The notes beneath the pieces were generated by a model. That model was given only the letters and a program-made list of their open reading frames with translations, searched no databases and had not been told where the DNA came from. This document shows, in pieces, positions 11,964-22,995 of a stretch of DNA of 64,000 nt. The position numbers were made by a program, and so were the translations under genes. Positions within the stretch are counted from its first letter, which is position 1. The number at the start of each line of letters is the position of its first letter. The DNA is taken from assembly GCA_037447605.1 (NCBI GenBank), contig CM074805.1:2194340-2258339 (forward strand), read 5' to 3'. This stretch comes from Zygnema circumcarinatum (Eukaryota; Streptophyta; Zygnematophyceae; Zygnematales; Zygnemataceae).

Positions 11964-13484
11964 ATGGTGGCCCTCGCCGGGGCCCGTCAGGGCTCCCGCC
12001 TCGCGGCGGTCCTGCTGGTCGTGGTGCTGCTGCTCTTCGCGCGCAACGTGCAGCTCGGATGTCGCCTCTACTGGGGCTCCAAGAGGAGGGCTGTGCCGAC
12101 GCCGCGCTCTACGATAATCCACCGGCATGAGACGCCTGCAGGGGCGTTGCGGAGGTTGCCAGTGGAGAGCAAACTGGCAGGGCCTCAAGTGCCTGAGAAG
12201 ACTCTCAAGGGCAAGCTGGCAGGGCATCGAGTTGTGCCTGAGGAGACGCTCAATAGCAAACTGGCAGGGCCTCAATTGCCTGAGAAGGCGCTCAAGAGCA
12301 AGCTGGCAGGGCCTCGAATGCCTGAGAAGACGCTTAAGGTTGCGGTAGTGAACAGTGTGGCGTGGCATCACGAGGTTGTGTTCTGGCTCGTGTATACTCT
12401 TCGCCGTATTCGGAACTTGGACCTTGCTGTCTACATTTTTTGGAACCTGTACGGCTCCGAGGACTTTTTGAAGAAGCTCGACTCGCCCGCGATGTTTCAA
12501 AAGTATCGGCTACGGGACTTCAAAGCCAATGGCACGTCAGAGGAAAACCCTGATGTTGTGTTCCTTGCTACCTGCAGTGACGACGTGCTAGCTAGGAGTT
12601 CTGACCTTACCAAGATGCTGGAGCTGAACCCTAATTTCAAACTTGTTTGCGTCGTCCATCATCCTGAGCTCATTCTTACCATAGCCAAGAAGCTTTTGCC
12701 CTTTGCCAAGGCCAAGTCCCTGACATTCATCAGCCTGGCGCCTCACGTTGCATCATTCGTGCAGTCTGACATCATTCCTGAGCTCTTACAGCACTCTCGG
12801 ATGTTTGCTCGTGTTCCAAGCCTTTGGTCGGCAGCCACCTTCCTGTATGAGCCTAACTCTTCCTGTCCTCAAAGCATGTCGGAAATAAATTCTTCCCCTC
12901 CTCAGGATTATCTACCTTGCTTCAATGACTTTGTCATTCAAGGGATGGTTGTCCTCTTCCGCCGTAATTATTCTGGAATATTTGACATGCTGAATGAGAA
13001 ACTGAGCAAGGATCCGGCAAGCTGGGGAAACTTTCACCTCAACGTCTTGGGAGCCAACATGGTTAATCTCACATATGCTGAACCCTTAGGTAAGAGCTTG
13101 CGGTTTTTCAACAAGATATGGTACTCTGATTTTTACGAACGAATGCACCATAATGTTGCTTTATTGCCCGCCTTCGCCTCCGAAGGTTACTACCGCAACA
13201 TCTCTTCCTCTTCAGTGGCTGCTGCGCTTATTGCCGGCGTCCCAGCCATAGGAACTAGAAAATTTCTTCAGGCTTACAGCTTTTTTGAGGAGGATACAAT
13301 CTATGTGCAAATGGATGGTGAAACAGAAACGGATGTAATAGATCGCATTAGGAGATTAAGTACGGCTGAGATAGTGGCGAAGAGACGAAAGTTGGCCTCG
13401 TTGAACACTAGATTGATTGCACGGAATGTGAAGCTTTTCAGGTCTCTTATTAGACGAAGGAGGCGCAGTCAAAACAAACACTGA
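11964..13484 (+). CDS. single-exon membrane-anchored protein of unknown function, paralogue 2
   Basis: A 506-residue frame homologous over most of its length to the protein at 1110-2513. The start at 11964 (MVALAGARQGSRLAAV) gives a basic N-terminus and one hydrophobic anchor (about residues 13-27, LLVVVLLLFA) followed by RNVQLGC, matching RNAVVGC of the paralogue. Residues 69-125 are four imperfect repeats of about 14 residues with SKLAGPQ.PEKTLK, absent from paralogue 1. The globular domain then starts at VAVVNSVAWHHEVVFW and keeps HHPELIL, LAPHVASFVQSDIIPEL and SSSSVAAALIAGVPAIG. A signal-anchored luminal enzyme, possibly glycosyltransferase-like, is the best inference; the family is unrecognised. 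It is head-to-head with eEF3. Conservation of two diverged copies argues that both are functional. Confidence 0.85.
   Translation: MVALAGARQGSRLAAVLLVVVLLLFARNVQLGCRLYWGSKRRAVPTPRSTIIHRHETPAGALRRLPVESKLAGPQVPEKTLKGKLAGHRVVPEETLNSKLAGPQLPEKALKSKLAGPRMPEKTLKVAVVNSVAWHHEVVFWLVYTLRRIRNLDLAVYIFWNLYGSEDFLKKLDSPAMFQKYRLRDFKANGTSEENPDVVFLATCSDDVLARSSDLTKMLELNPNFKLVCVVHHPELILTIAKKLLPFAKAKSLTFISLAPHVASFVQSDIIPELLQHSRMFARVPSLWSAATFLYEPNSSCPQSMSEINSSPPQDYLPCFNDFVIQGMVVLFRRNYSGIFDMLNEKLSKDPASWGNFHLNVLGANMVNLTYAEPLGKSLRFFNKIWYSDFYERMHHNVALLPAFASEGYYRNISSSSVAAALIAGVPAIGTRKFLQAYSFFEEDTIYVQMDGETETDVIDRIRRLSTAEIVAKRRKLASLNTRLIARNVKLFRSLIRRRRRSQNKH
12168..12338 (+). repeat. in-frame coding repeat, four units of 42-45 bp
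   Basis: The repeat lies between the membrane anchor and the conserved domain of paralogue 2. Each unit encodes (S)KLAGPx(x)PEKTLK or a close variant. It changes the length of the luminal stem and is missing from paralogue 1, so it expanded after duplication. Confidence 0.85.
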
Positions 13485-13776
13485 TTTGTAGAGTACTAGC
13501 TTTCACTCAATAATTCAGCACCGTCAGTTTGGATGGCGTAGTTTCAGTTCATGGAATACTTGCTGATGCTCTGAAATAATCATGAGTTTACCCTGTTGAA
13601 TGACTGATGTTGAGTAAACCATAGAGCTAGCAATGTTTGCACTGACTAAGGGTGGCTGGACTTCCTTTCTTTGCCTACCTTTTCCCAGAGGACGTAAGGA
13701 TCAGATGTCTTTCTGGAAGAGGGTCTGGGCTTCTCGGGACACTTGCTTGTTCTCATGCAGCAGACTGGCGGCTAAT

Positions 13777-14341
13777 TACCGTAAAACCGAACAGGTTGAG
13801 AAAAAAAGAGATGCAAGAATTTAGCTTCTCAAAAAGAAAAACTTTCAAAACCAGTTTCTCAAAAACAAACCCTATATTTGTGAACACGATTCGTTTTGAG
13901 AAATGAGAAATGAATTCCTAATTTGTTTTCTCAATATAGTTTTTATGGCGAACCAATTAAACTATGAACAATGAATTATCGTTCGTGTTCAATCTGAGCT
14001 TTCCGTGGGTCCATTGATCAACAATGAGATTTTAGCGGATCGCCAAGCGCGTTGACCCGGTTTTTCGTACAGAAATTGTTGATCGGCTCGCGGGAAGAGT
14101 CGTACGGCCAAACTGGCGCCCGGGTTAACCGGATTCCTCGAACCCGTGGCAAAAACTGGAATCCACACGTGTGACCGAACCAATTGAGAGTTTGAACTTT
14201 TCTTTTAAACTTTTCGCTTTCTTGAAATCGAAAAAGTTTCGACCTCGAGTGTTCAAAGTTCAACCCTGTTCAATAACGTTGAGAATTGAGAAATTAAGTG
14301 AACTCATTTCTCACTTTCTCAACCTATTCGGTTTTACGGTA
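13777..14341. mobile_element. terminal-inverted-repeat element, MITE-like
   Basis: Both ends carry the same inverted repeat: CCGTAAAACCGAACAGGTTG (then AGAAA) at the left from 13779, and its complement with one change (C/T) ending at 14339. Each end is flanked by TA, as in elements that duplicate TA on insertion (Tc1/mariner type). The element is 565 bp with flanks, AT-rich inside and has no transposase frame, so it would be non-autonomous. A lone copy of one end occurs at 24684-24714. Its class is inferred. Confidence 0.6.
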
Positions 14342-14689
14342 TCCACTGATTGGACGGTCACAAAGTGCATGGAGCCAACAACATGCAAATCTTGAAAGAT
14401 GAGGAAATGCTTTACCACACGACAACGATAATGCAAGCGCTAGTTTTTATTTGAGGGTGTAGATAAATGAACGTGAAATTGTCATTGCTTCAAGGTTTTT
14501 GGTTAGTTGTGGGCAGATTTTTTGTGAATGTATAATAAGATGGCCTTTGAAATTGACATGGTGAATCCAAGTTTTTGGTTGTCCTCTGTACTAATGAGCG
14601 GTGCTATCGCCTGCCCATGGATGCGAAGGTGCAGTACGTGGCCCCAACCTGTTTGTCCATAAATATGACCTTGATATCCCTTTTTTTTT

Positions 14690-14905
14690 TTTTTTCTAAG
14701 GATGTGGGTGATGTGGCATTGATCTCACGATGGCGATGCCATCAAATGTACATGGAAAAAATCATCATGGGGAATCACGAGGAACTGGTTGCAAAGGACC
14801 TAAGAAAAATGCGGTTTTTTCCATTCTGCAAGGTTATGGCACAAGCCATGAGCGGAACTTTGGTTCTAGGCCCAACAACAACAACGCGGCTCTAGAAGCA
14901 CCCCC
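14690..14905 (+). repeat. dispersed repeat, long copy
   Basis: It includes GATCTCACGATGGCGATGCC, CATCAAATGTACATGG, GGGGAATCACGAGGAACTGG and, further on, CAACAACAACAACGCGGCTC followed by TAGAAGC. The first blocks recur almost unchanged at 24540-24665, and both first and last blocks recur at 45068-45300. Confidence 0.75.
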
Positions 14906-15888
14906 AAGGCCGCCCGCCGATGTGGGCCACGTGGCGCGGAGTGGGCCGGGCCGGAAGGGCATCGACGGTCTCTAACAACCGCAGCGCGTCGAGGGAGCAT
15001 GGAACTGAAGCGTGAAACGTTCACAACACGCTATAGCGCGACACTGATCAGCAGTTCCATCTTTTGGATCTAAGCAAGGAAAGGGGTTCGGCAGTTTTAC
15101 GACAGTTTAACTGCGAAGTAAATATTTTACTCATTCCGTCCTATGCATATCAACACTTTGTCGTTCCGCAACTGTCGGCCCAACGACAGACATGAAGATG
15201 GCTCGCCAGGGGACGAGAGATGGGCGGGGTCATGGACGTATACTGCAGACCGCACCTGCTTCCGCTTCACTACCGAAGGGATGATTTGATCGGGAAATTT
15301 GACTGTGTTGCTAAAGACGGTTGGCATCTCTAGGTCAGCAGGGACTCCCATGTGAATACTGAGGGCTCCTTGATAGTCTAGATATTGCAATATCCGAGTT
15401 AAAAAAGAGTGTTTGTGGAAATAATTTGTTGCGACTACTTGGCTGCCCAGTCTGCAACCTTTCGTATGCTTTTGCGTTTTTCTCAGGGATCTCCTTTGTA
15501 TGGAGGGCTTGGGGAAACGTGAAGAAGGCTGATTGTTCTGAATTATTGCTTTCGTAAGAGAAATGGATCGCATGAACACTAGGTCTTATTGTGGGGCTAA
15601 AATGACGAAAAGGGTCAGAGGCAGATATCATCTGATTGCTTGTCGTCGCGTGATTTCATAAGTATCCAATCTGGACTCGCCGGCTGCCTAGACGTATTGC
15701 TTAACATTTTATTCTCAATATTGGAGAAGGTCCGAGGTGTAAAAAAATTCTTTCAGTGCTGGAAAAGATAGTACAAGCTGTCTTGGAAGAGTCTCGTATA
15801 GTCTGCAAGAATCCTGCTTGATATTTTTTACTCATGATAATCTTCCAGCCCACACCATTTTGAAGTAGAGTGAATCACTTTTTGTTAG

Positions 15889-18800
15889 GTCTGCACAACG
15901 CATTCACTTCATCTGCTGGAGTGCATGTGAGCATTGCAAACGCACCAATTTACAAGGCTGAGGATGGGAAATTGTGCAAAACAAAATCTGCAAACGTCGT
16001 AATTGGTAGGAGACCTCTAGGTGGAAGCATTTCAGACAGATATTTCTTATATTTTAGCCTGTTTGTAACACAACCACTGTCCTTGAGGACCTTAAGGAGA
16101 TGCAGCCAGATAAAGTAGGTTCTGAAACGACTGTTGCAAATGAGCAGGCAACACCGTGAACTGTAAATCACAAATGGTAAAATTTATGACGCTTTGATTA
16201 GATCATGTTTGAGGACCAAACACCAAACCAATGCACGCTTATTTTATGTTGCACTTGTGCACATGTACAGAGAAGGGCTTTACACTTCTGCTTGGGCAAT
16301 TTGCTTCTAATAAATCATTCAGAACAGTAGTGAAACCTGATGATATCTTTCTTTGGACAGGCATGCCAGGAATTGATACAGACCGAGTGGTGCACGGAGA
16401 GCATTTGGAGGATGAACTTCGGGAGCTCATTTGCGTCTTTTGTGAAGATCTGGTGGATCCCACTGATGCTGTTCAGGTGAAAAATATACGGCTTTTGTGT
16501 TCGTTGTCTGGCATTTTCTGCATTTCAGTGATTTCTGCTGAAAAGTTCACCGTTTGCCATTCACCCGAGAGCACTCTTTTATATTATTTCTTCTGCCAGT
16601 GTGAAGCGTTACTCTCTAGCCTTTGTATGAGTTAAGCTGGAAGGCATTAGATGCATGGGAATGCTTTCGAAGCTGATGAGAATTTTTGTTACTGCAGACG
16701 CCATGTGGTCATGTGTTCTGCCATGGCTGCATCGTGAAGGCCATTGATACTGTAGGGCCAACCTGCCCAATTGTAAGTCAAAGGAGTATCAGGTTGGCCT
16801 GGAGCTTCTCAAACTCTTAAACTGAATTCAATTTATTGATTTTTCGAGGTACAGATGCGCCGTTGGAATAATGGTGCATAGGTGGCCGAGCTGATTCAAG
16901 CTGCCGCATCATTGAATTGTGATTCATGGATATAAGCCCAACTGCGCAAATCCTTTCGCAGCATGATGATGTATGATGCATGATTTGATTGATGTCATAA
17001 TGCAGATAGTTAAACTTAGCTTGTTTCATTTCTAGACCGCGTTAGAGCAAGTGAAGTGCGATATGACTAGCAGTGAAGTTCAGGCACGTGTGCCACTGCA
17101 TCAATAAAACCGTGGCAGGGAATCATTCCGCTGCCCAACAAGACCGTTAAAATCCTGCACTCTCGGAGAGGTCAATCGCAGGGTCCAAAAGGATCTACGG
17201 AGACTGGAACCTTTTCGAAACTGCTAGATGCGCTTCTATGATCACTTAAGTTTTTGACTTTGCGCATGTTTGTGAATATAGGACAAGTCAGATGTTGCAA
17301 AGGACCAGCTGATACCACTAAAGGAAGCCAATCGCATTGTATACCGCATGCTCGGCAGGTATGCCTTCTGCCAGCTCAGCGCGTTGCACCTAAAGCAGTG
17401 GACGCCTTTCAGGAGGAAAAATACATGTCCATTTTTGGGTCTAAAAATCTTCTGCCAGGAAGCAATTTAGAGAGAGAACAGGAGCTTATTTTTATTATCT
17501 TCCACTGGTCCTTGAACTGGAAATGCTGTTTCAGCTGACCGCTGAACAAATTGCTTTGGAAGGTGTATTTTGATGCCAAACCCCTCTCTTCTTCAACAGA
17601 ACAGTTGTTCGCTGTTCAAACTTTTCGGATGGCTGCAACTGGCGTGGTGAACTGTCCGAGGTGGATTCCCATTTGCAGAGCTGCACCAAGGCGCCCTCTC
17701 ATTGCAAGGTGTGGCAGCTAATGACTGCTCATTTGCGAGTGTTCATAAAGGATAGGCAAGTTTTGTTGTGTTCATGGGGGTTGGATTTTTTCCTTGATAA
17801 AGTTTACCAATTGGCTCTTTGTCAACATGTTGGTTCTTTGCAGTGCTGCCAAGAGAATGTGGCAGATCTTACAAGAGCGAAGGAGCTTATTACAGGGTTT
17901 GAGCGCCTTGTCACTGGCTATGAGACGAAGGTCGCAAGGTTGGAGCAGCAGCTTGCAATCTACAAACAAACTATTGGCGAACAAGCAGAAAAAGTGGCCT
18001 CTTTGGAGCAGCTTTTGTCTGAAAAGGTCTGGATGGCAGTGACCACTTCTTCTATCTGTGAGGAATAGCAATTGTGTTGTGTGCTAGCAGATGAGCTTTG
18101 TATCCCAGAATCTCCTCTTTGCTGATGTCTTACATACATGAGGTACTTTTGCTATGGACTGCGGTGCAGGGAACTTCCGAGCTTGTGGCGCCTATTGCTG
18201 CACTGGATGAAGACATGCCAACATCTCCTGTAAACTATCCTTTAATTGCCGCAGCTATAGAGCCTGGACCCCGGAGGTGAGGCATCTATACATTCCTTTG
18301 TGTGAGCATTTTTCAGCAGGGCTTTCGGCGCCTCTTGGAAGTCCTCCGAACTATCTGTGTCCATATGTTGAAAGGTGGACTGTTATGGATAACTATGTTG
18401 GGGGCATCTGGGACATCCCACGAGATTGCTTTTGTAAAGCGTGCAAAGCAATGGACACAACTTAACTCTCAACTCTTTACAATTTTCAATGCTGAGAATA
18501 AATTGTTTCGGACGGTGCAGAAATCATAGTCCTCCTCGAGAGGCTCAAGTCTCTGGTGATGTGAGCCAATCACTGTCTCCGAAAATTTCGTCACCTCGTT
18601 TAGCCTACCCCCAGCCTTGGAGAGGTGGCATTTTTGTCGCAACTCTTATGGGTCATACAGATGCAGTGAATTCCATGGTGGTTGCTCCAGATGGCACTCT
18701 CTATTCAGCAAGTTGGGACGGTGGCATAAAAGTTTGGCAGAGGCAAGTTTGTGTGGCGACACTGACAGGGCATAAGGCTTCGGTCAATAAGCTCGCTATG

Positions 18801-19466
18801 GGCAAGGAAGGAACATTGTACTCTTGTGGAGATGACAAATCCATTCGAGCATGGCAGGACTTGCAGTGTGTGGCGATCCTGGAAAAGGGTGGAGTCTTGG
18901 CCCCAAATCCCGTCAAGCTTGCGATTTCAGGAGACGCGCTATTTGTTGGGTACTACAAGGGAGGAATCTCGGTTTATGAGGATTTTAAGAAAGTGGCAAC
19001 GATCAGAGAACATAATCGGGGCTCCTCATATATGGACTTAGTCGCAGCCAATGACGGAACTGTTTATTTTTCAGGAAATGCGGACAAGACCATTGTTGCA
19101 TACAAAGGAGGAGCAGTCGTTGCTACACTGGCGGGGCATACTGGGGATGTCTACTCTATGACCGTCAGTAACGACGGCATGCTGTATAGTTTAGGCACCG
19201 ATGACAGCATTCGGGTGTGGCGAAACCATGCATGTATCGCAGTTTTCAAGTGTGGAGCACGGGGCGACCTACTGGTTGGCCAGGACGGAACGCTGTACTG
19301 TGGACATGTGAATGAACCGGTGATCAGGGCATGGAAGGGAAAGGAGTGTATTGCGACCTTGCAAGGTCACCAGAGCGTAGTCGTGGCTCTCGCACAAGCT
19401 CCTGATGCCACTCTCTATAGCGGAGATCGAGATGGGACAATCAAGGTTTGGCGAGGTACAGGATAG
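15889..19466 (+). CDS. TRAF7-like RING / TRAF-zinc finger / coiled coil / WD40 protein
   Basis: Probably an E3 ubiquitin ligase. Firm exons: 16361(ATG 16363)-16476, 16698-16772, 17282-17358, 17600-17708, 17844-18026, 18170-18276 and 18521-19466, giving 536 residues from Met at 16363. Domains: a RING (residues 24-64; CVFC, CGHVFCHGC, TCPID) whose last ligand is Asp, as in TRAF proteins; a TRAF-type zinc finger with C94, C101, H113, C117; a coiled coil (about 126-186); a Ser/Pro linker; and seven WD40 blades in one last exon, each ending in a pattern such as GGIKVWQ or DDSIRVW. This order equals that of animal TRAF7. A candidate upstream exon, 15889-16005, splices in frame to 16361, so the true N-terminus may lie further upstream and is unresolved. 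The architecture is secure; substrates are unknown. Confidence 0.88.
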
Positions 19467-20328
19467 AGTCGGTGATTCGATATGGGGAAGCCTATGTGCA
19501 CTACAAGGAGAAGTATTTTAAGGGTTTGGCGGCTTGTCAGTGCTTTGTGTTCATAACTTTGACTATGTCATTTTTTCGGCATCGTTGTCCTGGTCCTTTG
19601 GGAAGTGATGATTCGGCATTGCTGCCTGTCTCTCATGTTGCCTTGCAGTGCTCAGTGGTATGTAGTACAAGGCATAGAACAAGTTGTGCAATGTCCCAAC
19701 TTTGTACGTTTCACGCCACTATATTTCGTAAAAAACTGCTTTGCCTTTGTGGGCGAAAGTTGCACTGCCAATCGCAAACCTACGCGTAACTTTGAGAGTC
19801 ATCTCCCCCGGCAACCATGAGATCTGAGATGCGGTTGCTTGCTCGCGACGATTTCCGTTCCTTTTTCATCTCGAGGTTTGTTAGAGCACTCGAGACCCGA
19901 GAGCACATGAGACTGCTTCCGAGGAAGCGCTTGTCCCAGAAGTGCTGGACGCACATGTCTTTTGCCGCCTTCTTCGTTATGTACTCAATGTCAGAGTCAC
20001 CACTTTTTCGACTCCCAACTGAAAGCTCATCGTGCTTGGCATCGAATGTCAAGAATTCCTGTCGGTAATAAGATATGAGGATGTCAAACTAATTATGAGG
20101 ATGTCAAACTAATTACAACGTAACGCCAATAGCATCCACGTACGAACACAAATGTCATATTCCAAAACCAAAGGCGTTTTCTTGCATGTGATGTAGGTCC
20201 TATGCAACAGTTTGCTCTGTTGCTACTATTCCTGGATCACGTACGGCTCTAGAGTTGCACAACAGATCCTTAGCCGTTATTTTCGCATATAGGAGTGCCA
20301 CTGCTGCCGGTGTTGCTACCTATTGTGC
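19467..20328. other. intergenic between convergent genes
   Basis: 3' flanks of the TRAF7-like gene (+) and the first PLAC8 gene (-). It includes a possible orphan exon (19780-20058, minus) and a 20-bp tandem duplication, TATGAGGATGTCAAACTAAT twice at 20074-20113. Nothing else is recognised. Confidence 0.5.
19780..20058 (-). CDS. possible terminal exon, hypothetical
   Basis: An open minus-strand stretch of 93 codons begins just after an acceptor-like ACCGACAG and runs to a stop at 19780. Its G/C-leaning third positions look more coding-like than its surroundings. It lacks an ATG at its start and I recognise no domain (KKAAKDMCVQHFWDKRF is typical of the content). It could be a 3' exon of an unannotated gene, an alternative end for the PLAC8 gene upstream, or chance. 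Confidence 0.25.
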   Translation of the reverse strand, partial: EFLTFDAKHDELSVGSRKSGDSDIEYITKKAAKDMCVQHFWDKRFLGSSLMCSRVSSALTNLEMKKERKSSRASNRISDLMVAGGDDSQSYA

Positions 20329-21174
20329 TCATAGTCTATTAATTTCTTGAACAGGTGGTAAGCTTTGCGGATCATGGTGGTGGTGTTCTGTCTCCCCAGG
20401 GACCGGCGATCCAACAGCATGCTCTGAATACCTTTTCAAGAAATGGTCGCAGCCATGATGTACTTCCTCATCATCGTCGGGATTATGGGCAGGCACTTCA
20501 GGAGGGGGTGGAACTTCAAGCCCGGCGATAACCTCTACCATTCCAAACTTCAACTGGCGAGCTTCTTGGCAGAGGGCACATGGATGGTACCAGCGGTGGG
20601 CAGACATGTCGTCAGTGGGCTCTTCCCTCAGATGAAACTTCTCTCTCAGTGTGGCTCTCTGCCTCTCTCCCAAGGCTGGCACTCCGGTGCAAGAATAGGC
20701 GAGCGGCCCCAGGAGGAACTGCAGAGGGCAGCCAATGCAGCCTCCAAGGCAGATATGCTTCAGGCATGCACCTGCAGGATTCCAAGGAAAGTGTTCAAAC
20801 TCAGGCAAAGAAAAACGAGTTGCGTATGTGATTTCATCATCATTCAGTCAGAGAAATGCATTGCGTAGAATTTTTAGACGGACGACCCGTAATCGACTCG
20901 TACTTGTTTGAATGGAGTTTTAGTCCCAATTAACTTTATTCCCAACAAGCTTCAATGCTGTTTTTCTTGATCCTGCTTGCTCACTCGCTGTTTCTTCCTG
21001 ACCGCCACTGAGGTCATGCGCGTTCTGCCCGTAGAGCAGGCAGGGGCAGCAGAGGCCTTCGCAGCATATCAGCCAGTTGCTGTACCAGCCCTGTAGATCC
21101 GTCGTCCAGCCATACTGCTGCTGCGGCGGTCCCTCCGGCCCTGCAGGACTGCGCTGCTCCCGTGCCCTATCCAT
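20329..21174 (-). CDS. PLAC8-family cysteine-rich protein 1
   Basis: Two exons, 20985-21174 and 20329-20771, join in phase (GCG A|GT) to 210 residues. The ATG at 21174 opens MDRAREQRSP. The PLAC8 (cornifelin/PCR) domain spans the splice: GWTTDLQGWYSNW, CCEGLCCPCLLYGQNAHDL, then CLKHICLGGCIGCPLQF and [13 protein letters not shown]. Plant members (PCR/FWL proteins) are small membrane-associated proteins affecting metal export or cell size. The C-terminal tail is unusual: acidic and His-rich (DDDEEVHHGCDH, GETEHHHHD), which suggests metal binding (inference). A paralogue with the same intron position lies directly upstream at 21976-22995, so this is a tandem duplicate. Confidence 0.88.
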
Positions 21175-21975
21175 GGCAGCGGACGCCCACCTCCTGCAGC
21201 GCCAAAAGGGCCCCTCCCCACCCCTGCATGGCCGCCGTTCGGCGCATGCGCGCCACGAACCACGTGGCGGGCGGAGGGAACAGAAGCCTCGAGGGAGCAG
21301 AGACCACAACTAAGCAGAACGAGAGAACGGAATTGCTCTCAAGATTTGACCACTCTAACTTCACTCAACACTTTAAAATTTTGGTCAAAGCTTATGTCTA
21401 AATTTGAGTCATGACCTTATGGAATTTGTTGAGGAAGAGATGGAGTCGCAACTCAAGGAGTATGCGAAAGGAGGATAAAGAAGGGCTAATGAACGAGACG
21501 GATTGGGCTTCCATTGTACACGAGTTGGGCTGTAATTGGATTCATCGGATTCCAGAGATTGTTTGTGGACTGGTGTATGCATCCCCAACAAGCATTAAGT
21601 GACATTCGTAGTCCTTCCAGACCTCTCTGCCTACGGAGGTGAAAATAATGCAAGCCGGTGGAAAAATAGGGTACATTTTCTCTTTTTTTAGAACAAAAAC
21701 CATTCATAGAATGTTCAACAAAGCGCGAAGCCTTATTCCTTTATGATACATGTGGCTGCAGTTTTGAAGATATACGATAAAAACCCTGAGCCCTAAACCA
21801 TACCCCCCTCCTCTCTCTTAATCTCTCAAAATTTCAGCTTCAGCATTTACTATCATTGTCACACTCCCTAGCCACCTCCCCCTTAGCATAAAAGACCCAC
21901 ATCTTAGCATGACACCCCCGCTGTCAAGAGACAATTTCTCGACCTTTTCCCCTAACACCCGCCTCGCATATCTCC
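21175..21975. other. spacer between tandem PLAC8 genes
   Basis: Upstream part of PLAC8 gene 1, with a CCACGTGG box at 21260-21267 (86 bp from its ATG), and the 3' flank of PLAC8 gene 2. Pyrimidine-rich near 21800-21970. No gene is seen. Confidence 0.55.
21260..21267. promoter_or_regulatory. G-box CCACGTGG
   Basis: Palindromic box 86 bp upstream of the PLAC8-1 start codon; likely promoter-proximal. Confidence 0.5.
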
Positions 21976-22995
21976 CTAACGATAGGTTTCCATACGCTGC
22001 CCCGCCGGAGGGATCCCTGCTGCAACCCCCTGTTGTTCCTGGAACCCTGCAGGTTCCACAACCCTAAATGTGTTGTCCACCACCACCCCCCCCGGAGGAG
22101 CAGTCGAAATCGGAAGACCGACGGCGTCGGTCGGAGGGCCCAACTTGAGCTGGCGAGCCTCTTGGCAGAGGGCGCAAGGATGGCACCAGCAGTGTGTGCA
22201 AAAGTCTGAGCAGGGCTGCTCCTTCAGCCCGTACTTGAAACGCAGAAGGCGGCGATGGCGAGCACCAAGGCAGGGATCGCAGGTGAACCAGTAGGCCAAG
22301 GGGCCCAGGATGAAGTGCAGGGGGCAGCCGTACCAAGAACCGAGCATGCAGTGCGTGAGGCATCCAGCTGTACACACAACACCGGGGTGAAGTGAAGCGT
22401 GAGGAACACGAAAGAGAGACACAATTCCCGGAGGAGCAGCTAGTTACAGAGAAAAAATACGTAGTTATAACTGAAATGCGTACAAAAAGCGAGTTGTAAC
22501 ATGCTACATGACGTGGTACATGCATTCAAACGATGACCCATGGCTGAGAGAATGCTCCTGATTGTCAGAGCACCGATTGTAAGTTGATTTCTGCGCTTCA
22601 CACCAAGTGAACAGAAAGAGGAACGAGACTTGCAAGCATGAAGAGCAACAAGAAAAAAAAAGATAGAAGAAAGAACCAAGAAATAAAAATCAGGGCAATA
22701 CACGATAGGAAAAAGCTCATGCAGACTACTCCCTAAGAAGATCGAAAATTCTTTCAAAACAAACTACCAGCCGTCCATTACGGTTTATTGTGCTACCTTT
22801 TGAACTGTCATGGCCGTTTCCTGTGTTCTCAATGTTGTGTCCAAAAAGATCACAGGGGCACCAAAGCCCTTTGCAAAAAACCGGGAAGTCACTGAAGCAG
22901 CCGCATATGCCTGTGCTCCAATCATTTATTGGTGGCAACTTTTTTGCTCGAAGGCCCTGAACAGGCGAAGCTCCAACTCGTCGACCAGCCTCCAT
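21976..22995 (-). CDS. PLAC8-family cysteine-rich protein 2
   Basis: Two exons, 22797-22995 and 21976-22367, join in phase (AAA G|CT) to 196 residues. The start ATG at 22995 opens [12 protein letters not shown]. Domain blocks: [33 protein letters not shown], then [27 protein letters not shown] and [16 protein letters not shown]. The intron sits at the same place and phase as in the neighbour at 20329-21174, showing common descent. The C-terminal tail is Pro/Gly/Val-rich rather than His-rich, so the copies have diverged outside the core. Function by family: small membrane-associated protein of metal handling or growth control; the exact role is unknown. Confidence 0.88.

Larger units (their letters stand above)
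13485..15888. other. intergenic, repeat-bearing
   Basis: It contains the 3' flank of paralogue 2, an inverted-repeat element (13777-14341), the dispersed repeat copy at 14690-14905 with a poly-T run near 14680-14697, and a CCACGTGG box at 14927-14934. Between 15000 and 15888 nothing is recognisable, although upstream exons of the TRAF7-like gene could lie here. Minus-strand frames at 15127-15631 look non-coding. Confidence 0.55.

Noticed and set aside
11442-12500. 352-codon minus-strand frame with a Cys/His/Pro repeat
   Set aside because: The repeat peptide is a direct read-out of the 19-bp minisatellite, and the rest is antisense to paralogue 2.
15127-15631. 150-codon minus-strand frame upstream of the TRAF7-like gene
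   Set aside because: No ATG-anchored domain, no homologue recognised, composition like the flanking DNA.
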